Assembly (NCBI GenBank): GCA_030425205.1
Contig: JAUIAP010000010.1
Location: 62,001 to 126,000, forward strand
Length of the DNA stretch: 64,000 nucleotides
From: Anaerolineae bacterium
GTDB lineage: Bacteria; Chloroflexota; Anaerolineae; Promineifilales; Promineifilaceae
Direction of reading: 5' to 3'
How positions within the stretch are numbered: position 1 is the first letter of the stretch; the number at the start of each line of letters is the position of its first letter. Below the pieces are notes generated by a model, which was not told the origin of the DNA, ran no database searches, and saw only the letters and a list, made by a program, of their open reading frames with translations. Below are positions 16,894 through 26,268 of the stretch, piece after piece. A program made the translations under genes and the position numbers.

Positions 16894-16951
16894 TGACCAT
16901 GCACCGTTCGCAGTGAGTGCCAATCTATGATTGGATGCAGTTCACTGTCTA

Positions 16952-17467
16952 CTAAATTTTATGTCCATTGCGATGGGGGCAAAAATGTCCATCTGCATCA
17001 ATCGGCTGACCGCAGTTGCCACAAATCGGCCGACCGCCAGCCACAATTTCGCGAGCATGTTCGATCAATGCACGGGCGTGATGGGCCTTAACCCAGAAGC
17101 TGACCATATTGGCATCGTCCTCTTCAGGAACAAGTTCATAGGCCACCACGATCACGCGCTCAAGTTCATCGTTATAACCTAGCCCAAGATTGCCGACACG
17201 AAATAGTGGATCCACTGGCTCCTGCAAGCGCAAATCGTGCTGCACCGTTGCTTGCAAGTCGCGGCGCACGGCCGCATGTTCGCGGGCGAGGTCATTAAGC
17301 AGTTCCTCAAAACTATCCGCAATCGCGACCGCCTGAATCTTTTCGATGACCAGCGAGATGATTTCCCCGCTACGCCCACCTTGCAGGAAGAATGTACGAT
17401 TGCCCGGTTCTCCAACCGTGCCGATTGTTAGATGGTTTGATGGATTGATTTCGATATGCCGTGCCAT
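16952..17467 (-). CDS. DUF3090 protein with C-terminal zinc ribbon
   Basis: 171 residues of the DUF3090/TIGR03847 family. A beta-rich N-terminal domain (TIGTVGEPGNRTFFLQG) is followed by a helical part and a C-terminal zinc ribbon reading CGNCGQPIDADGHFCPHRNGH. No activity is known. The ATG overlaps the preceding phosphatase stop codon by one base (ATTA on the plus strand), showing translational coupling. It is the middle gene of the conserved trio. Confidence 0.85.
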   Translation of the reverse strand: MARHIEINPSNHLTIGTVGEPGNRTFFLQGGRSGEIISLVIEKIQAVAIADSFEELLNDLAREHAAVRRDLQATVQHDLRLQEPVDPLFRVGNLGLGYNDELERVIVVAYELVPEEDDANMVSFWVKAHHARALIEHAREIVAGGRPICGNCGQPIDADGHFCPHRNGHKI

Positions 17468-18132
17468 TACGCTTTCTCTGCTGCGGGAGTTGCTCCGCTC
17501 CCCTCTTGTTTCTCTTCACGCTTGGGCGGCGGTTGCAGCGGCCCATCATCATTTATTCGCAAGACGCGCACACTGCCCTTACCCAATGCCAACGCGCTCA
17601 CCGATGCAGGTGAAACGATGATGCGCTGAAAGAGGTCGATATGCATGCCAAGATAGTGTGCCAAAGTCAGTTTTATCACATCGGCGTGCGACACTACGAT
17701 AACTATTTCATCAGAATGTTTTTCCGCTAGACACTCAATCGCGTTGACGGCGCGTGTCTGCACCCCACGCAACGACTCGCCATCCGGAAACTCAAAGCGA
17801 CTTGGAACATGCTGAATGGTGTGCCACTCTTTCAGCTTTGCCAACTCGCTGATTGGCTCCCCTTCCCACTCGCCATAGCGCACCTCGCCCATTTCGGGGA
17901 ACAAGCGCACACCCAGCTTATGCGGCGCAGCAAGGTGCTGCGCCGTCTCCATACAGCGTTCGAGGGGGCTACTATAAATTGTTGTGATAGGAAGTTTGCT
18001 GAGACGTTCAGCCTGTGCTTTTGCTTGGTCGTGGCCCTTCTCGTTTAGCACGACGCCGGGTGTCCAGCCTGCCAAACGATGTTCCTTGACCCAATTGTTT
18101 TCGCCATGTCGGACTAAGAGGATAATTGCCAT
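17467..18132 (-). CDS. Histidine phosphatase, MSMEG_4193 family
   Basis: About 221 residues of the phosphoglycerate-mutase-like superfamily. The phosphoacceptor LLVRHGE is at the N-terminus, the second arginine lies in YSSPLERCMETA, and the second catalytic histidine in IVVSHADVIK. Family MSMEG_4193 (TIGR03848) accompanies SCO1664 and DUF3090 in many genomes. The C-terminal ~30 residues are a proline- and charge-rich tail. ATG 18132 begins right at the conserved domain; the extra N-terminal extension of the ORF is unlikely. First gene of the trio. Confidence 0.85.
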   Translation of the reverse strand: MAIILLVRHGENNWVKEHRLAGWTPGVVLNEKGHDQAKAQAERLSKLPITTIYSSPLERCMETAQHLAAPHKLGVRLFPEMGEVRYGEWEGEPISELAKLKEWHTIQHVPSRFEFPDGESLRGVQTRAVNAIECLAEKHSDEIVIVVSHADVIKLTLAHYLGMHIDLFQRIIVSPASVSALALGKGSVRVLRINDDGPLQPPPKREEKQEGSGATPAAEKA

Positions 18133-18223
18133 CGTGAGATCATAGCACAAATCCAAAGTCGATAAACGTTTCGAGCGCGAATCTATTGAGGGCAAGGAAC
18201 ATTTGGTTAAGAATGTCGCGCCA

Positions 18224-20773
18224 TCACACCAGTTTCTCGCGCCCTTTTGAACTCAAATAATCCATCGTCCAAACCATAATCACAATCGCCCAAGTCGCGG
18301 TTCCCGCTGAGCTATACTGGTTCAGGCCGATCCACAAGCGGAACTGCTGCCCGATACCACCACCGCCGACAAAGCCGATAACGGTGGACATGCGGATATT
18401 GATGTCCCATTGGTAGATGATAAAGGCGAGAAATTTCGGGACGAGTTGTGGCACGATGGCGTAGACGAGCGTTTGCATGCGATTCGCACCCGTTGCCGTC
18501 AACGCATCGATGGGGCGATTGTCTACTTCTTCGATCGTTTCGGAAAAGAGCTTACCCAAATTTGGAATGTTGTTGAGGGTCAATGCCAACACGCCCGCAA
18601 ACGGCCCTGCTCCCACCCATGCGGCGCAAATCAGCACCAAAATCATCGGTTCAATTGAGCGGAAGAGGTTAAATGCAGCGCGAAAAACGTTATAGATCGT
18701 TTTTCCGATGGCACTTTCACCCATGATGTTGCGGGCGGCAAAGAAACTAAGCGGGATCGCAAACAGCGAGCCGAGCGTCGTCGCCATCAATGCCATCAGC
18801 AGTGTCACAAGCGAGAGGCTGACAACCGTTTTGAGCGCATCACTGATTTGCGGCCCACCGACCACCTCTTTGAAGGAAATCTGTACGCCCCCGGGCAACG
18901 GTTGCCCCCCATCGGGATCAACTTCGAGCAGGGGATGGATGTTCGTTTCAAGCGTCAAGTTGCCATCTGCGTCAACCATGCAACAGCCAGAGCGGACGCG
19001 CAAGAAGGCGCCATCGGCAAAGACCCAGCGGACGGAGACTTCTGTATTGGGAGGCAAATTCGAGCCTGTGATTGTGAGCGGATCGCCGACATCGCCACAT
19101 TCGGCCGATAATGCCACCCGCATCCCCTCTAACGCTTCTGTCCCTGTCTCTCCCGATCCACAAGGCACAGGCAACGTCAACGTCACATTGCGCTCCTCCG
19201 TTGGTCGCGTAACCAAGTTTGGTATAGCAAACGACCGCATCAAGCGCAATCCACCCGGCGCGCCGCGAATTAACTCAACTGGCTCAATCCGTGCCACTTG
19301 CCATGACCAACCAAACGCGAGGATAAAGACCGCGACCCCAGCCATTTGCGCCAGTCGGCGGCCAGTCGTTGGTTTCCTAACCTTCGGCGAGCCTTCAATG
19401 ATGCGTTTGCGAAGATAGCTTGAAAGAATGTCGAGCAGCGAGACAACAAGGATAATGGCAATCAATGCCGTCGCCATTGAGCGGAAACGGTTTAGCCGAA
19501 TCCATTGAATGACCAAGAAACCAAGTCCTGCGTCACTAACCAACCCAATGACGGTTGACATGCGCACGTTGATGTCCCACCGATAGAGCGTGAAGGATGT
19601 AAACGTCGGCAGAATTTGTGGCAAGACCGCATAGACGACCACCTGTGGCGCATTGGCCCCCGACGCACGCAATGCATCAATCGGCCCTTGATCGACGCTT
19701 TCAATTGCCTCTGAATAGAGTTTGCCCAATGCGGCAACGGTATGTAAAAAGAGCGCGAGCGTCCCACCAAATGGCCCTAATCCGACCCAGACTGCAAAGA
19801 TAATCGCCCACATCAACGTCTCAATCGAGCGGATGACGTTCAAGATCGTACGAACGACATAGTAGATCGCGAGCGTGACACGGTTGCCACCCATGAGATT
19901 GCGGGCTGCTAAGAAGCTAACGGGAACGGCAAAGATCGTCCCCATCACGGTTGCTATAAACGCGAGCGCAATCGTCTCGCCAATCTTTTCCCAAACGAGC
20001 TGCAATGTATCGGTCGGCCGCAACCCACCAACAGGCTCATGTTGCTCGACCCGCACCGCATGGGTTTGTGTCTCCCCGTCACCCGGCTGTTGACTGAGCG
20101 GGACAGCCAGCGGAACAGCAAAGGTTGCCGTAAAGTTGCCGCTATCATCACTGACAAATGTAAAGGGTTGTCCATCACGCAACACTCGCTGAGCATCACC
20201 AATCGGATTGATCCACCACAGCTCACCGGCAAAGTTCGGCAGGAGACCCGTTACCTCAATCGTAATTGACTCACCAACAGAGGCACATTGCTGGTCGATG
20301 GTCACTTTGGGCGTATCAGTTGGCGACCGTCCCGGTTCAGGCAGCGGCGAAATACAGGGAACCTGAATCGGCGCGAGTCCCTCGACATCGTTGGTCGCAT
20401 AGTCGAACAGTTCGGGTTGGGTTAGAGCGCGCAGATAGGGTTGGATGTTTGGCCAGCCAGTGACGACCCGTTTCGGCCGAAATTCCACCGCACTCGCACT
20501 CAATCCATATACGATCAATGCACCTAATAGCAGGGGTGTTCCCATCCCCAACTGCCGACCTTTGGCCGATTGGAAGGCATCGAAAACCTGCCACGCCCAA
20601 ATCGCCAACAGCGGCGCAAATAAGGCGGGGAGCATTTGCCAGAAGATCAATCCTCCCAGTGCCAAGATGGATGTAAGGATCGCAACAGCGCGCTCCTTCT
20701 TACCGAGCCGCCATTGACCTGCGCCCGGAACAATTAACGAAAAAAGTGCTGCCTGAATTGAATTTTGCTGCAT
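18224..20773 (-). CDS. phnE: Double-length PhnE-like phosphonate/phosphate ABC permease with Ig-like inserts
   Basis: 849 residues, about three times a normal PhnE. The order is: an N-terminal membrane module (1-100, with SLIVPGAGQWRLG like small TM-repeat domains); an extracytoplasmic beta-rich domain (about 150-250); permease 1 (about 260-460) with the EAA-type loop IDALRASGANAPQVVVYAVLP; a second beta-rich domain (about 500-650); permease 2 (about 660-845) with IDALTATGANRMQTLVYAIVP. PhnE normally works as a dimer, so this fusion supplies both halves in one chain. It follows phnC and phnD and should import phosphonate, phosphite or phosphate. Confidence 0.85.
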   Translation of the reverse strand: MQQNSIQAALFSLIVPGAGQWRLGKKERAVAILTSILALGGLIFWQMLPALFAPLLAIWAWQVFDAFQSAKGRQLGMGTPLLLGALIVYGLSASAVEFRPKRVVTGWPNIQPYLRALTQPELFDYATNDVEGLAPIQVPCISPLPEPGRSPTDTPKVTIDQQCASVGESITIEVTGLLPNFAGELWWINPIGDAQRVLRDGQPFTFVSDDSGNFTATFAVPLAVPLSQQPGDGETQTHAVRVEQHEPVGGLRPTDTLQLVWEKIGETIALAFIATVMGTIFAVPVSFLAARNLMGGNRVTLAIYYVVRTILNVIRSIETLMWAIIFAVWVGLGPFGGTLALFLHTVAALGKLYSEAIESVDQGPIDALRASGANAPQVVVYAVLPQILPTFTSFTLYRWDINVRMSTVIGLVSDAGLGFLVIQWIRLNRFRSMATALIAIILVVSLLDILSSYLRKRIIEGSPKVRKPTTGRRLAQMAGVAVFILAFGWSWQVARIEPVELIRGAPGGLRLMRSFAIPNLVTRPTEERNVTLTLPVPCGSGETGTEALEGMRVALSAECGDVGDPLTITGSNLPPNTEVSVRWVFADGAFLRVRSGCCMVDADGNLTLETNIHPLLEVDPDGGQPLPGGVQISFKEVVGGPQISDALKTVVSLSLVTLLMALMATTLGSLFAIPLSFFAARNIMGESAIGKTIYNVFRAAFNLFRSIEPMILVLICAAWVGAGPFAGVLALTLNNIPNLGKLFSETIEEVDNRPIDALTATGANRMQTLVYAIVPQLVPKFLAFIIYQWDINIRMSTVIGFVGGGGIGQQFRLWIGLNQYSSAGTATWAIVIMVWTMDYLSSKGREKLV

Positions 20774-20790
20774 AAGGGGATGCGATCAGA

Positions 20791-20821
20791 ACTGTTTACT
20801 GTTCAATGCCAACTGTTAACT
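20791..20821. repeat. 7-bp tandem repeat array (ACTGTTC family) between phnC and phnE
   Basis: ACTGTTT, ACTGTTC, AATGCCA, ACTGTTA, ACT in strict 7-bp register. It contains the phnC stop codon (20816-20818) and lies just upstream of phnE on the minus strand. This is the complement of the AGTGAAC family. Confidence 0.65.
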
Positions 20822-21586
20822 AAAATTTCCGCCCACACTGACCATCTCGGCCTCTTCGCCATAAACTTCTTCAAACCGTTGCGCCGTCAGCTCTTCGGGT
20901 TTGCCATCAAAGACAACTTCCCCATCTTTCATGCCGATGACGCGCGTGGCGTAACGATGCACCAGATCGAGAAAGTGAAGGCTACACAACACGGTGATTT
21001 CGTCTTGACGATTGAGCAATTCGAGATAGCGCAAAATTGAATGGGCCAGAACAGGATCGAGACTTGCAACGGGTTCGTCGGCCAGAAGCAGTTGCGGCTC
21101 CTGCATTAGTGTGCGTGCGATGGCGACGCGCTGCTGTTGCCCCCCTGAGAGCTGGTCGGCCCGGTTGTCGGCCTTGTCAGCGATGCCAACGCGGTCGAGT
21201 GCAGCGAGTGCGCGGTTGCGATCATCGGCCGAAAACTGTCCAAAGAGACTCGCCATTGGGCTGGCATAGCCTAACCGTCCCGCCAAGACATTGGTCATCA
21301 CGCTGCTGCGATTAACCAAATTAAACTGCTGAAAAATCATGCCAATTTGCCGCCGAATCCGTCGGAGATCACGTCCTTTAGCTGCCGTGACATCTTTATC
21401 ATTCCAGACAACCCGTCCGCTTGTGGGGTCGTGCAGTCGATTGATGCAGCGCAACAGCGTCGATTTGCCCGATCCAGATAGACCGATGACGGCCAAAAAT
21501 TCGCCGTCTTCTACCTCAAACGACACGTCCTTTAGTGCAACAGTCCCATCGGGAAACACTTTGGTTAGATTTTCAACTTTCAACAT
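20816..21586 (-). CDS. phnC: Phosphonate ABC transporter ATP-binding protein PhnC
   Basis: 256 residues with a complete ABC ATPase set: Walker [11 protein letters not shown]-loop in MIFQQFNLV, signature LSGGQQQR, Walker B LLLADEP followed by ASLDP, and the H-loop in SLHFLD. The [14 protein letters not shown] segment is typical of PhnC. ATG 21586 is taken as the start because the domain begins there (MLKVENLTK). It sits between phnD and the phnE fusion. Confidence 0.95.
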   Translation of the reverse strand: MLKVENLTKVFPDGTVALKDVSFEVEDGEFLAVIGLSGSGKSTLLRCINRLHDPTSGRVVWNDKDVTAAKGRDLRRIRRQIGMIFQQFNLVNRSSVMTNVLAGRLGYASPMASLFGQFSADDRNRALAALDRVGIADKADNRADQLSGGQQQRVAIARTLMQEPQLLLADEPVASLDPVLAHSILRYLELLNRQDEITVLCSLHFLDLVHRYATRVIGMKDGEVVFDGKPEELTAQRFEEVYGEEAEMVSVGGNFS

Positions 21587-21601
21587 GGAGATAAATTGGT
21601 A

Positions 21602-21670
21602 GGGCGTGTCAACGTTAATGACACGCCCCGTTGTAGGAAAGCTTGTTGCGGGAATATGAAAATCCCGCAA
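21602..21670 (-). promoter_or_regulatory. Two strong hairpins between phnD and phnC
   Basis: GGGCGTGTCA / TGACACGCCC (21602-21611, 21619-21628) is a perfect 10-bp stem; TTGCGGGA / TCCCGCAA (21646-21653, 21663-21670) is a perfect 8-bp stem. Neither has a T-run. Hairpins in this position commonly stabilise the abundant binding-protein message and lower expression of the downstream transporter genes. Confidence 0.5.
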
Positions 21671-21691
21671 CTGCAGATTGAAGTTCTCGTT

Positions 21692-22597
21692 CTAATCAGC
21701 CAACTCTTCGATATCGATTCCAGCTTTACTCAGGTCAGCACGGAATGCATCGTAGAAGCTGTCTTCGGCCGATTGCAAGCTGTCGATTGAATACAGTTCA
21801 TTGAGGGCAGTTTGTCCCTCTTCTGTTGAGGCGATGTCGAGCAGTGCATCGACAATCTGTTGACGGATTTCAGGATCCATGTCGGAGATAAACGCTACGG
21901 CATCGTTGGGGATGTCGGTCGTCGTCGCCAGAACAACAACTTGTTCGTTTACATCTGGGAAATCTTCTTCAATCGTGCCGCGTGCGTCAACGAATGAGGC
22001 GCCGAAGTCGCAGTCGCCGTTGTAGACCTGTGTGATCACGTTGTTGTGTGAACCTGCTTCAATTTGGTTGCCCAAATCTGTTTCAGGGTCAATGCCGTTT
22101 GCGGCCAACATAATGCGTGGAATGATGTAGCCAGAGGTCGAATTCGGGTCAACCCAGCAAACAGATTTACCAGCAAGGTCGCCGATAGCGGCAATGCCAC
22201 TGTCTGCACGCACGTTAAATTGGCCGTTGTAGAAGGTAGAGCCAAAGCGTTCGGTGACAAGGCCAACATCGACACCATACGTCTCGTTTGCGAGGATATA
22301 GTTGAATGTGTTGAGCCAGCCGATGTGAGCCTGGCCTGCGCCCATCGCTTCACGGACTGCGGCGAAGTCTGTGCCAACGTTGGCTTCAATGACGAGGTCG
22401 GTGCGTTCGGTGATCATCTCTGCCAGTTCGTTACCGCTGGCGATGATCTCCTGCGTGTCGCCTGATGGCACAAATGACATGACGATTGGATTGTCAGCCG
22501 TGCCGAGCGTATCGCCACCACCGCAGCCAACCAGCACGAATAGCGCAAGGCAAAGCATTAGAATCGTTGAAAGGGTCTGTTTTTTCATATTTTCCAT
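21692..22597 (-). CDS. phnD: Phosphonate/phosphate/phosphite-binding lipoprotein PhnD
   Basis: 301 residues with a signal peptide ending in the lipobox FVLVGC. The PhnD signature DPNSTSGYIIPR, whose Ser-Thr-Ser residues bind the phosph(on)ate group, is intact, as are IGWLNTFNY and NGDCDFGASFVD. It captures the substrate outside the membrane for PhnE/PhnC. The ATG at 22597 has AAGGA six bases upstream. It is the promoter-proximal gene of phnDCE. No C-P lyase genes are in the window, so phosphite or phosphate is as likely a ligand as phosphonate. Confidence 0.9.
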   Translation of the reverse strand: MENMKKQTLSTILMLCLALFVLVGCGGGDTLGTADNPIVMSFVPSGDTQEIIASGNELAEMITERTDLVIEANVGTDFAAVREAMGAGQAHIGWLNTFNYILANETYGVDVGLVTERFGSTFYNGQFNVRADSGIAAIGDLAGKSVCWVDPNSTSGYIIPRIMLAANGIDPETDLGNQIEAGSHNNVITQVYNGDCDFGASFVDARGTIEEDFPDVNEQVVVLATTTDIPNDAVAFISDMDPEIRQQIVDALLDIASTEEGQTALNELYSIDSLQSAEDSFYDAFRADLSKAGIDIEELAD

Positions 22598-22690
22598 CCT
22601 TGTGTTGTCAGATTCTATTGTGAAGAATCTAATTTGATTCGTTTCGACATACCATTATCCGAATCAGGTTGTATGAAACGTTACCGCGCT

Positions 22691-22717
22691 ATTATAACGC
22701 TTCACCGTATCATGCAA
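22691..22717 (-). promoter_or_regulatory. Candidate phnD promoter
   Basis: Read on the minus strand: TTGCAT (22712-22717), a 15-base spacer and TATAAT (22691-22696), about 95 bases before the phnD start. No Pho-box direct repeat was recognised. Confidence 0.4.
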
Positions 22718-22810
22718 ACAGGTTTTATGGCCCCAATGTTGAAAGTACCGTCCATTTTGCCAGATTGGCGCGTTGCATAACAAATAATTAATAGAAAAGT
22801 GGTGTTGTAA

Positions 22811-22818
22811 TCGGCCGA
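22811..22818. repeat. TCGGCCGA palindrome, intergenic copy
   Basis: Lies between the divergent phnD and tupA genes, outside coding sequence. See the finding on the iterated palindrome. Confidence 0.8.
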
Positions 22819-22869
22819 AATGTCGTAAACTGGCGACTTAGACAAGAAATCTGAATCCCTTTACAAGAC

Positions 22870-23721
22870 ATGACGACCCTGATGAAACGCTTACTACTGC
22901 TTATCACACTGTTCTTGATGGCATGTCGCGCCACAACCCCAAGCGACACAACCCTGATTCTCGCCACAACCACTTCAACCCAAGACTCTGGCTTACTCGA
23001 TCTGCTCGTGCCAATTTTTCAATTGGAAAGTGGCTATACGGTGCAGACCGTCGCCGTCGGGACAGGGGCCGCGCTCAAAATGGCTGAGGAGGGCAACGCC
23101 GATGTGCTGCTCGTTCATGCCCCCGCAGCCGAAAAAGAGCTGATGGATGCGGGATTTGCCAAAGATCGCCAATTGATCATGCATAATGATTTTGTGTTGG
23201 TGGGAAGTTCGGCCGATTCGGCCGATGTGCGCGATCTCGACATTGTAACCGCTCTCACACAAATAGCGACCACACAATCCCCATTCATCTCGCGTGGCGA
23301 TGACTCTGGCACCAATAAGAAAGAGTTGGACATCTGGTCAGCCACTGAACATGACCCCAATGGAGCTAAACCCGCATGGTATATCGAGTCCGGTCAGGGG
23401 ATGGGTTCAACGTTGATAATCGCGAGTGAAAAATCGGCGTACACGCTGACAGACCGCGCCACCTTCCTTGCCAATCAAGACAATCTCAACCTAAAAATTC
23501 TCGTTGAGGGGGATGAAATTCTACTCAACGTCTATCATGTCATGACCGTGAACCCAGACAAGTGGCCGCAGACCAACTACGACGGCGCGCTTGCCTTCGC
23601 GGAATTCTTGACCAGCGATGCAACCCAAGCCCTGATCGCCGAATTCGGAATCGACCAATACGGACAGCCGCTCTTTTTCCCTGACGCGGATAAGACAGAT
23701 GCCGATCTTGGATTGGAATAG
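22870..23721 (+). CDS. tupA: Tungstate-binding lipoprotein TupA
   Basis: 283 residues. The signal peptide ends in lipobox FLMAC. The oxyanion-binding signature ATTTSTQDSGLLD opens the mature domain and FISRGDDSGTNKKELDIW is also typical of TupA-type proteins. It is expected to bind tungstate (or molybdate) for the TupBC transporter encoded next. An ATG at 22882 could be used instead. The metal would feed tungsto- or molybdo-enzymes, consistent with moeA elsewhere in the window. Confidence 0.9.
   Translation: MTTLMKRLLLLITLFLMACRATTPSDTTLILATTTSTQDSGLLDLLVPIFQLESGYTVQTVAVGTGAALKMAEEGNADVLLVHAPAAEKELMDAGFAKDRQLIMHNDFVLVGSSADSADVRDLDIVTALTQIATTQSPFISRGDDSGTNKKELDIWSATEHDPNGAKPAWYIESGQGMGSTLIIASEKSAYTLTDRATFLANQDNLNLKILVEGDEILLNVYHVMTVNPDKWPQTNYDGALAFAEFLTSDATQALIAEFGIDQYGQPLFFPDADKTDADLGLE
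23209..23225. repeat. Two TCGGCCGA palindromes 9 bp apart
   Basis: Copies at 23209-23216 and 23218-23225 inside tupA encode Ser-Ala-Asp-Ser-Ala-Asp. This is the tightest pair seen. Confidence 0.85.
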
Positions 23722-23805
23722 TCGGGGCGAGAGGGTAGATTGCCAATTGCCTAGAAAAAAGTGGTTGCTTGGGAATCGGCGTAGCGCATTCAGAGGTCAT
23801 CGCGC

Positions 23806-24450
23806 ATGAATGTGGAACTATTCCAAATCACCCTGCTTTCTCTGCAAATTTCAGCGTTGGCGACAGGCGTCAGTTTGCTGATTGGGCTACCGTTGGGAAC
23901 GTTTTTGGCGTTAGGGAAGTTTCCCGGTCGCAAACTTCTCCTGAGCCTTGTCAATACGGGCATGGGACTGCCGCCAGTTGTGGTGGGGCTATTCGTGGCG
24001 ATGATGCTCTGGCGCTCGGGGCCATTAGGTGACCTGCGCTTTATTTACACACCCGTCGCAATTATCATCGCCCAAACGGTCATTTCCGCGCCAGTCGTAA
24101 TTGGCTTAACGGCCGCCGCACTGCAAGCCCTCGATCCACGCTTACGCTTGCAGCTTTATGGGCTGGGCGCGTCGCGTTGGCAGATGGTTTGGATGCTGTG
24201 GCGTGAAGCTCGACTGCCGCTGCTCGCCGCGTTGATGGCGGGGTTTGGCTCTGTGATTTCAGAAGTTGGCGCGTCGCTCATGGTCGGTGGCAACATACGC
24301 TATCAAACCCGCGTACTGACCACAGCAATCGTGTTGGAAACGAGCAAGGGCAATTTTGAGATGGCGATTTGGCTTGGCGTGCTGCTGCTGATTATCATCT
24401 TTCTGGTCAATTGGGCATTAACATGGATTCAACAGCGGGGCGCACGTTGA
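23806..24450 (+). CDS. tupB: Tungstate ABC permease TupB
   Basis: 214 residues, about five membrane helices, with the ABC permease coupling loop LYGLGASRWQMVWMLWREARLP and the TupB-like ISEVGASLMVGGNIR segment. Its TGA overlaps the tupC ATG (TGATG), so the two are translationally coupled. It begins 84 bases after tupA. Confidence 0.9.
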   Translation: MNVELFQITLLSLQISALATGVSLLIGLPLGTFLALGKFPGRKLLLSLVNTGMGLPPVVVGLFVAMMLWRSGPLGDLRFIYTPVAIIIAQTVISAPVVIGLTAAALQALDPRLRLQLYGLGASRWQMVWMLWREARLPLLAALMAGFGSVISEVGASLMVGGNIRYQTRVLTTAIVLETSKGNFEMAIWLGVLLLIIIFLVNWALTWIQQRGAR

Positions 24451-25169
24451 TGCAAACACCACTGCTTGAAATCCGCAATTTGCAGGTGCAACGGGGTCGC
24501 AAAATCGTGCTGACGGTTGACGACTTATCATTGGCAAAGGGTGAACTGTTGGCAGTGGTTGGGCCGAACGGAGCGGGTAAGAGCACGCTGTTGCTCACGC
24601 TCACACGTCTCTTGCGACCACAACGGGGCGACATCCTGTTCAATGGTCAGAATGTGCAAGACGAGTCTGACCTGCGCTATCGGCGGCGTATTGCGCTTGT
24701 ATTGCAAGACCCATTGTTGTTTGACATGACTGTTTTTGACAACGTGGCGGCGGGACTGCGCTTTCGTGGCATAGGCAAACAGCAGATTACCCGAACCGTT
24801 GAACGATGGCTGTCACGCTTGGGAATCGAATCACTACGCGAAAGACGCGCCACTCAACTTTCGGGCGGGGAAGCACAGCGCGTCAGCCTCGCACGCGCCC
24901 TCGCGTTGGAGCCACAACTGCTCTTGCTTGATGAACCTTTCTCTGCGCTCGATCCCCCTACTCACAAGCGATTGCTGGCCGAACTTTCCGCGTTGTTGAC
25001 TGAGGCAGAAACGACAACCATTTTGGTGACGCACGATTTAGATGAAGCGGCACAGCTCGGGCAACGCATCGGGATTGTTCTAGAAAATCGGTTGCAGCAG
25101 GTTGGTACGCTGGATGAACTGCGACAGGCATCTGATGTCGCCATTCGTTGCTTTGTTGGAGAGGGATAA
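24450..25169 (+). CDS. tupC: Tungstate ABC ATP-binding protein TupC
   Basis: 239 residues with Walker A GPNGAGKST, signature LSGGEAQR, Walker B LLLLDEP plus SALDP, and the switch histidine in LVTHDLDEA. The start at 24450 is fixed by overlap with the tupB stop and by domain onset (MQTPLLEIRNL). Completes a tupABC operon. Confidence 0.9.
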   Translation: MQTPLLEIRNLQVQRGRKIVLTVDDLSLAKGELLAVVGPNGAGKSTLLLTLTRLLRPQRGDILFNGQNVQDESDLRYRRRIALVLQDPLLFDMTVFDNVAAGLRFRGIGKQQITRTVERWLSRLGIESLRERRATQLSGGEAQRVSLARALALEPQLLLLDEPFSALDPPTHKRLLAELSALLTEAETTTILVTHDLDEAAQLGQRIGIVLENRLQQVGTLDELRQASDVAIRCFVGEG

Positions 25170-25195
25170 AGATTGTGGGGCGTTGGGATATAGCT

Positions 25196-26149
25196 ATGTT
25201 CAAATTTCGGCCGAAATCAGTCGCAACCCTTTCCACCCTCACCCTGCTGCTCCTCACCATCGCGGCGTTTGGCAGCCGCATCGTCTGGTATTTCGATTTA
25301 CTGACGTTGTTTCACTTGCCCTACGTCATTTGGGCAGCCGTCTCATTGGCATTTTGGACGGGAGCGCGGCGTTGGCGTTGGGCGGCCGCTGCGTTGATTT
25401 TGCTGTTGCTGAACGGTGCGCGTGTGTTGCCATACATACCGAAAACAGCTACGAGCATTGAGGGGGAAACGCTGCGAATCTATCTACACAATGTCTACTA
25501 TGGCAACCAAAATCTGCCGACGATTCGTGCTGACGTAGACAAATACAATCCTGATATAGTCCTCTTAATGGAGTACTCCGACGCCATTCAGCAAGAGATC
25601 GAGCAGGAATTTGACGACTATCCCTATCGGTTAATTCGGCCAAGTCGCTTCGCAATGGGAAATGCACTCTTTAGCAAATACCCGCTCGCAAATTCGCTGA
25701 TTACGCAAAACCGCGAGACAACGCGCATCGCTATTTTTCAGACAGACGTTCAATGGCATGGGCAATCATTTAGTTTGGTGGCGGGGCATACATTGCCACC
25801 GCAGCCCAAATGGGGGGCATTACACCGTTTGCAGATTGAGACAATTGGAGAGATTGTGGCAACGCAGTCATCACCGCTGATTGTGATGGGGGATTTTAAT
25901 GCATCGCAGTGGGCCTATCCGATGCGAGAATTGATGAATTCGGCCGATCTGCGCGATGCCCGCCAATCATTTGGCCTCAGGAGCACGTGGTTCTTTGAAG
26001 GCAGATGGCCGGGCCTGATGCTCGACCACCTGCTCGTTTCAGACGAATGGCACGTCGCCAACTTCCAGAACGGGGAACTAAATTTCTCCGATCACACACC
26101 CCTGATCATCGATCTGCAACTTTGTGAAACAGCATGTCAACACAACTGA
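25196..26149 (+). CDS. Endonuclease/exonuclease/phosphatase-family protein, membrane anchored
   Basis: About 317 residues. Three hydrophobic segments occupy roughly residues 10-90, then an EEP domain with HNVYYGNQN, VLLMEYSDA (metal-binding glutamate), VMGDFNASQW, LDHLLVS and FSDHTPLI. That is the complete catalytic set of the DNase-I-like fold. Relatives include phosphodiesterases and vancomycin-resistance-associated VanJ-like proteins. ATG 25196 is preferred to the upstream in-frame ATG at 25148, which overlaps tupC. Confidence 0.85.
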   Translation: MFKFRPKSVATLSTLTLLLLTIAAFGSRIVWYFDLLTLFHLPYVIWAAVSLAFWTGARRWRWAAAALILLLLNGARVLPYIPKTATSIEGETLRIYLHNVYYGNQNLPTIRADVDKYNPDIVLLMEYSDAIQQEIEQEFDDYPYRLIRPSRFAMGNALFSKYPLANSLITQNRETTRIAIFQTDVQWHGQSFSLVAGHTLPPQPKWGALHRLQIETIGEIVATQSSPLIVMGDFNASQWAYPMRELMNSADLRDARQSFGLRSTWFFEGRWPGLMLDHLLVSDEWHVANFQNGELNFSDHTPLIIDLQLCETACQHN

Positions 26150-26200
26150 TGACTCTCTCAGATTTCGTGATATTACATAGCGAATGTCCAGCAACTATTA

Positions 26201-26230
26201 CGCACCACGCAATACGCAATACGCAACACG
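26201..26230. repeat. 7-bp tandem repeat array (CGCAATA family)
   Basis: CGCACCA, CGCAATA, CGCAATA, CGCAACA, CG. It lies between convergent genes and is the complement of the 13592 array. Confidence 0.7.
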
Positions 26231-26268
26231 TGTCGCAAACCCCTTGTGTGCCGAAAGTCCCCAATTAT

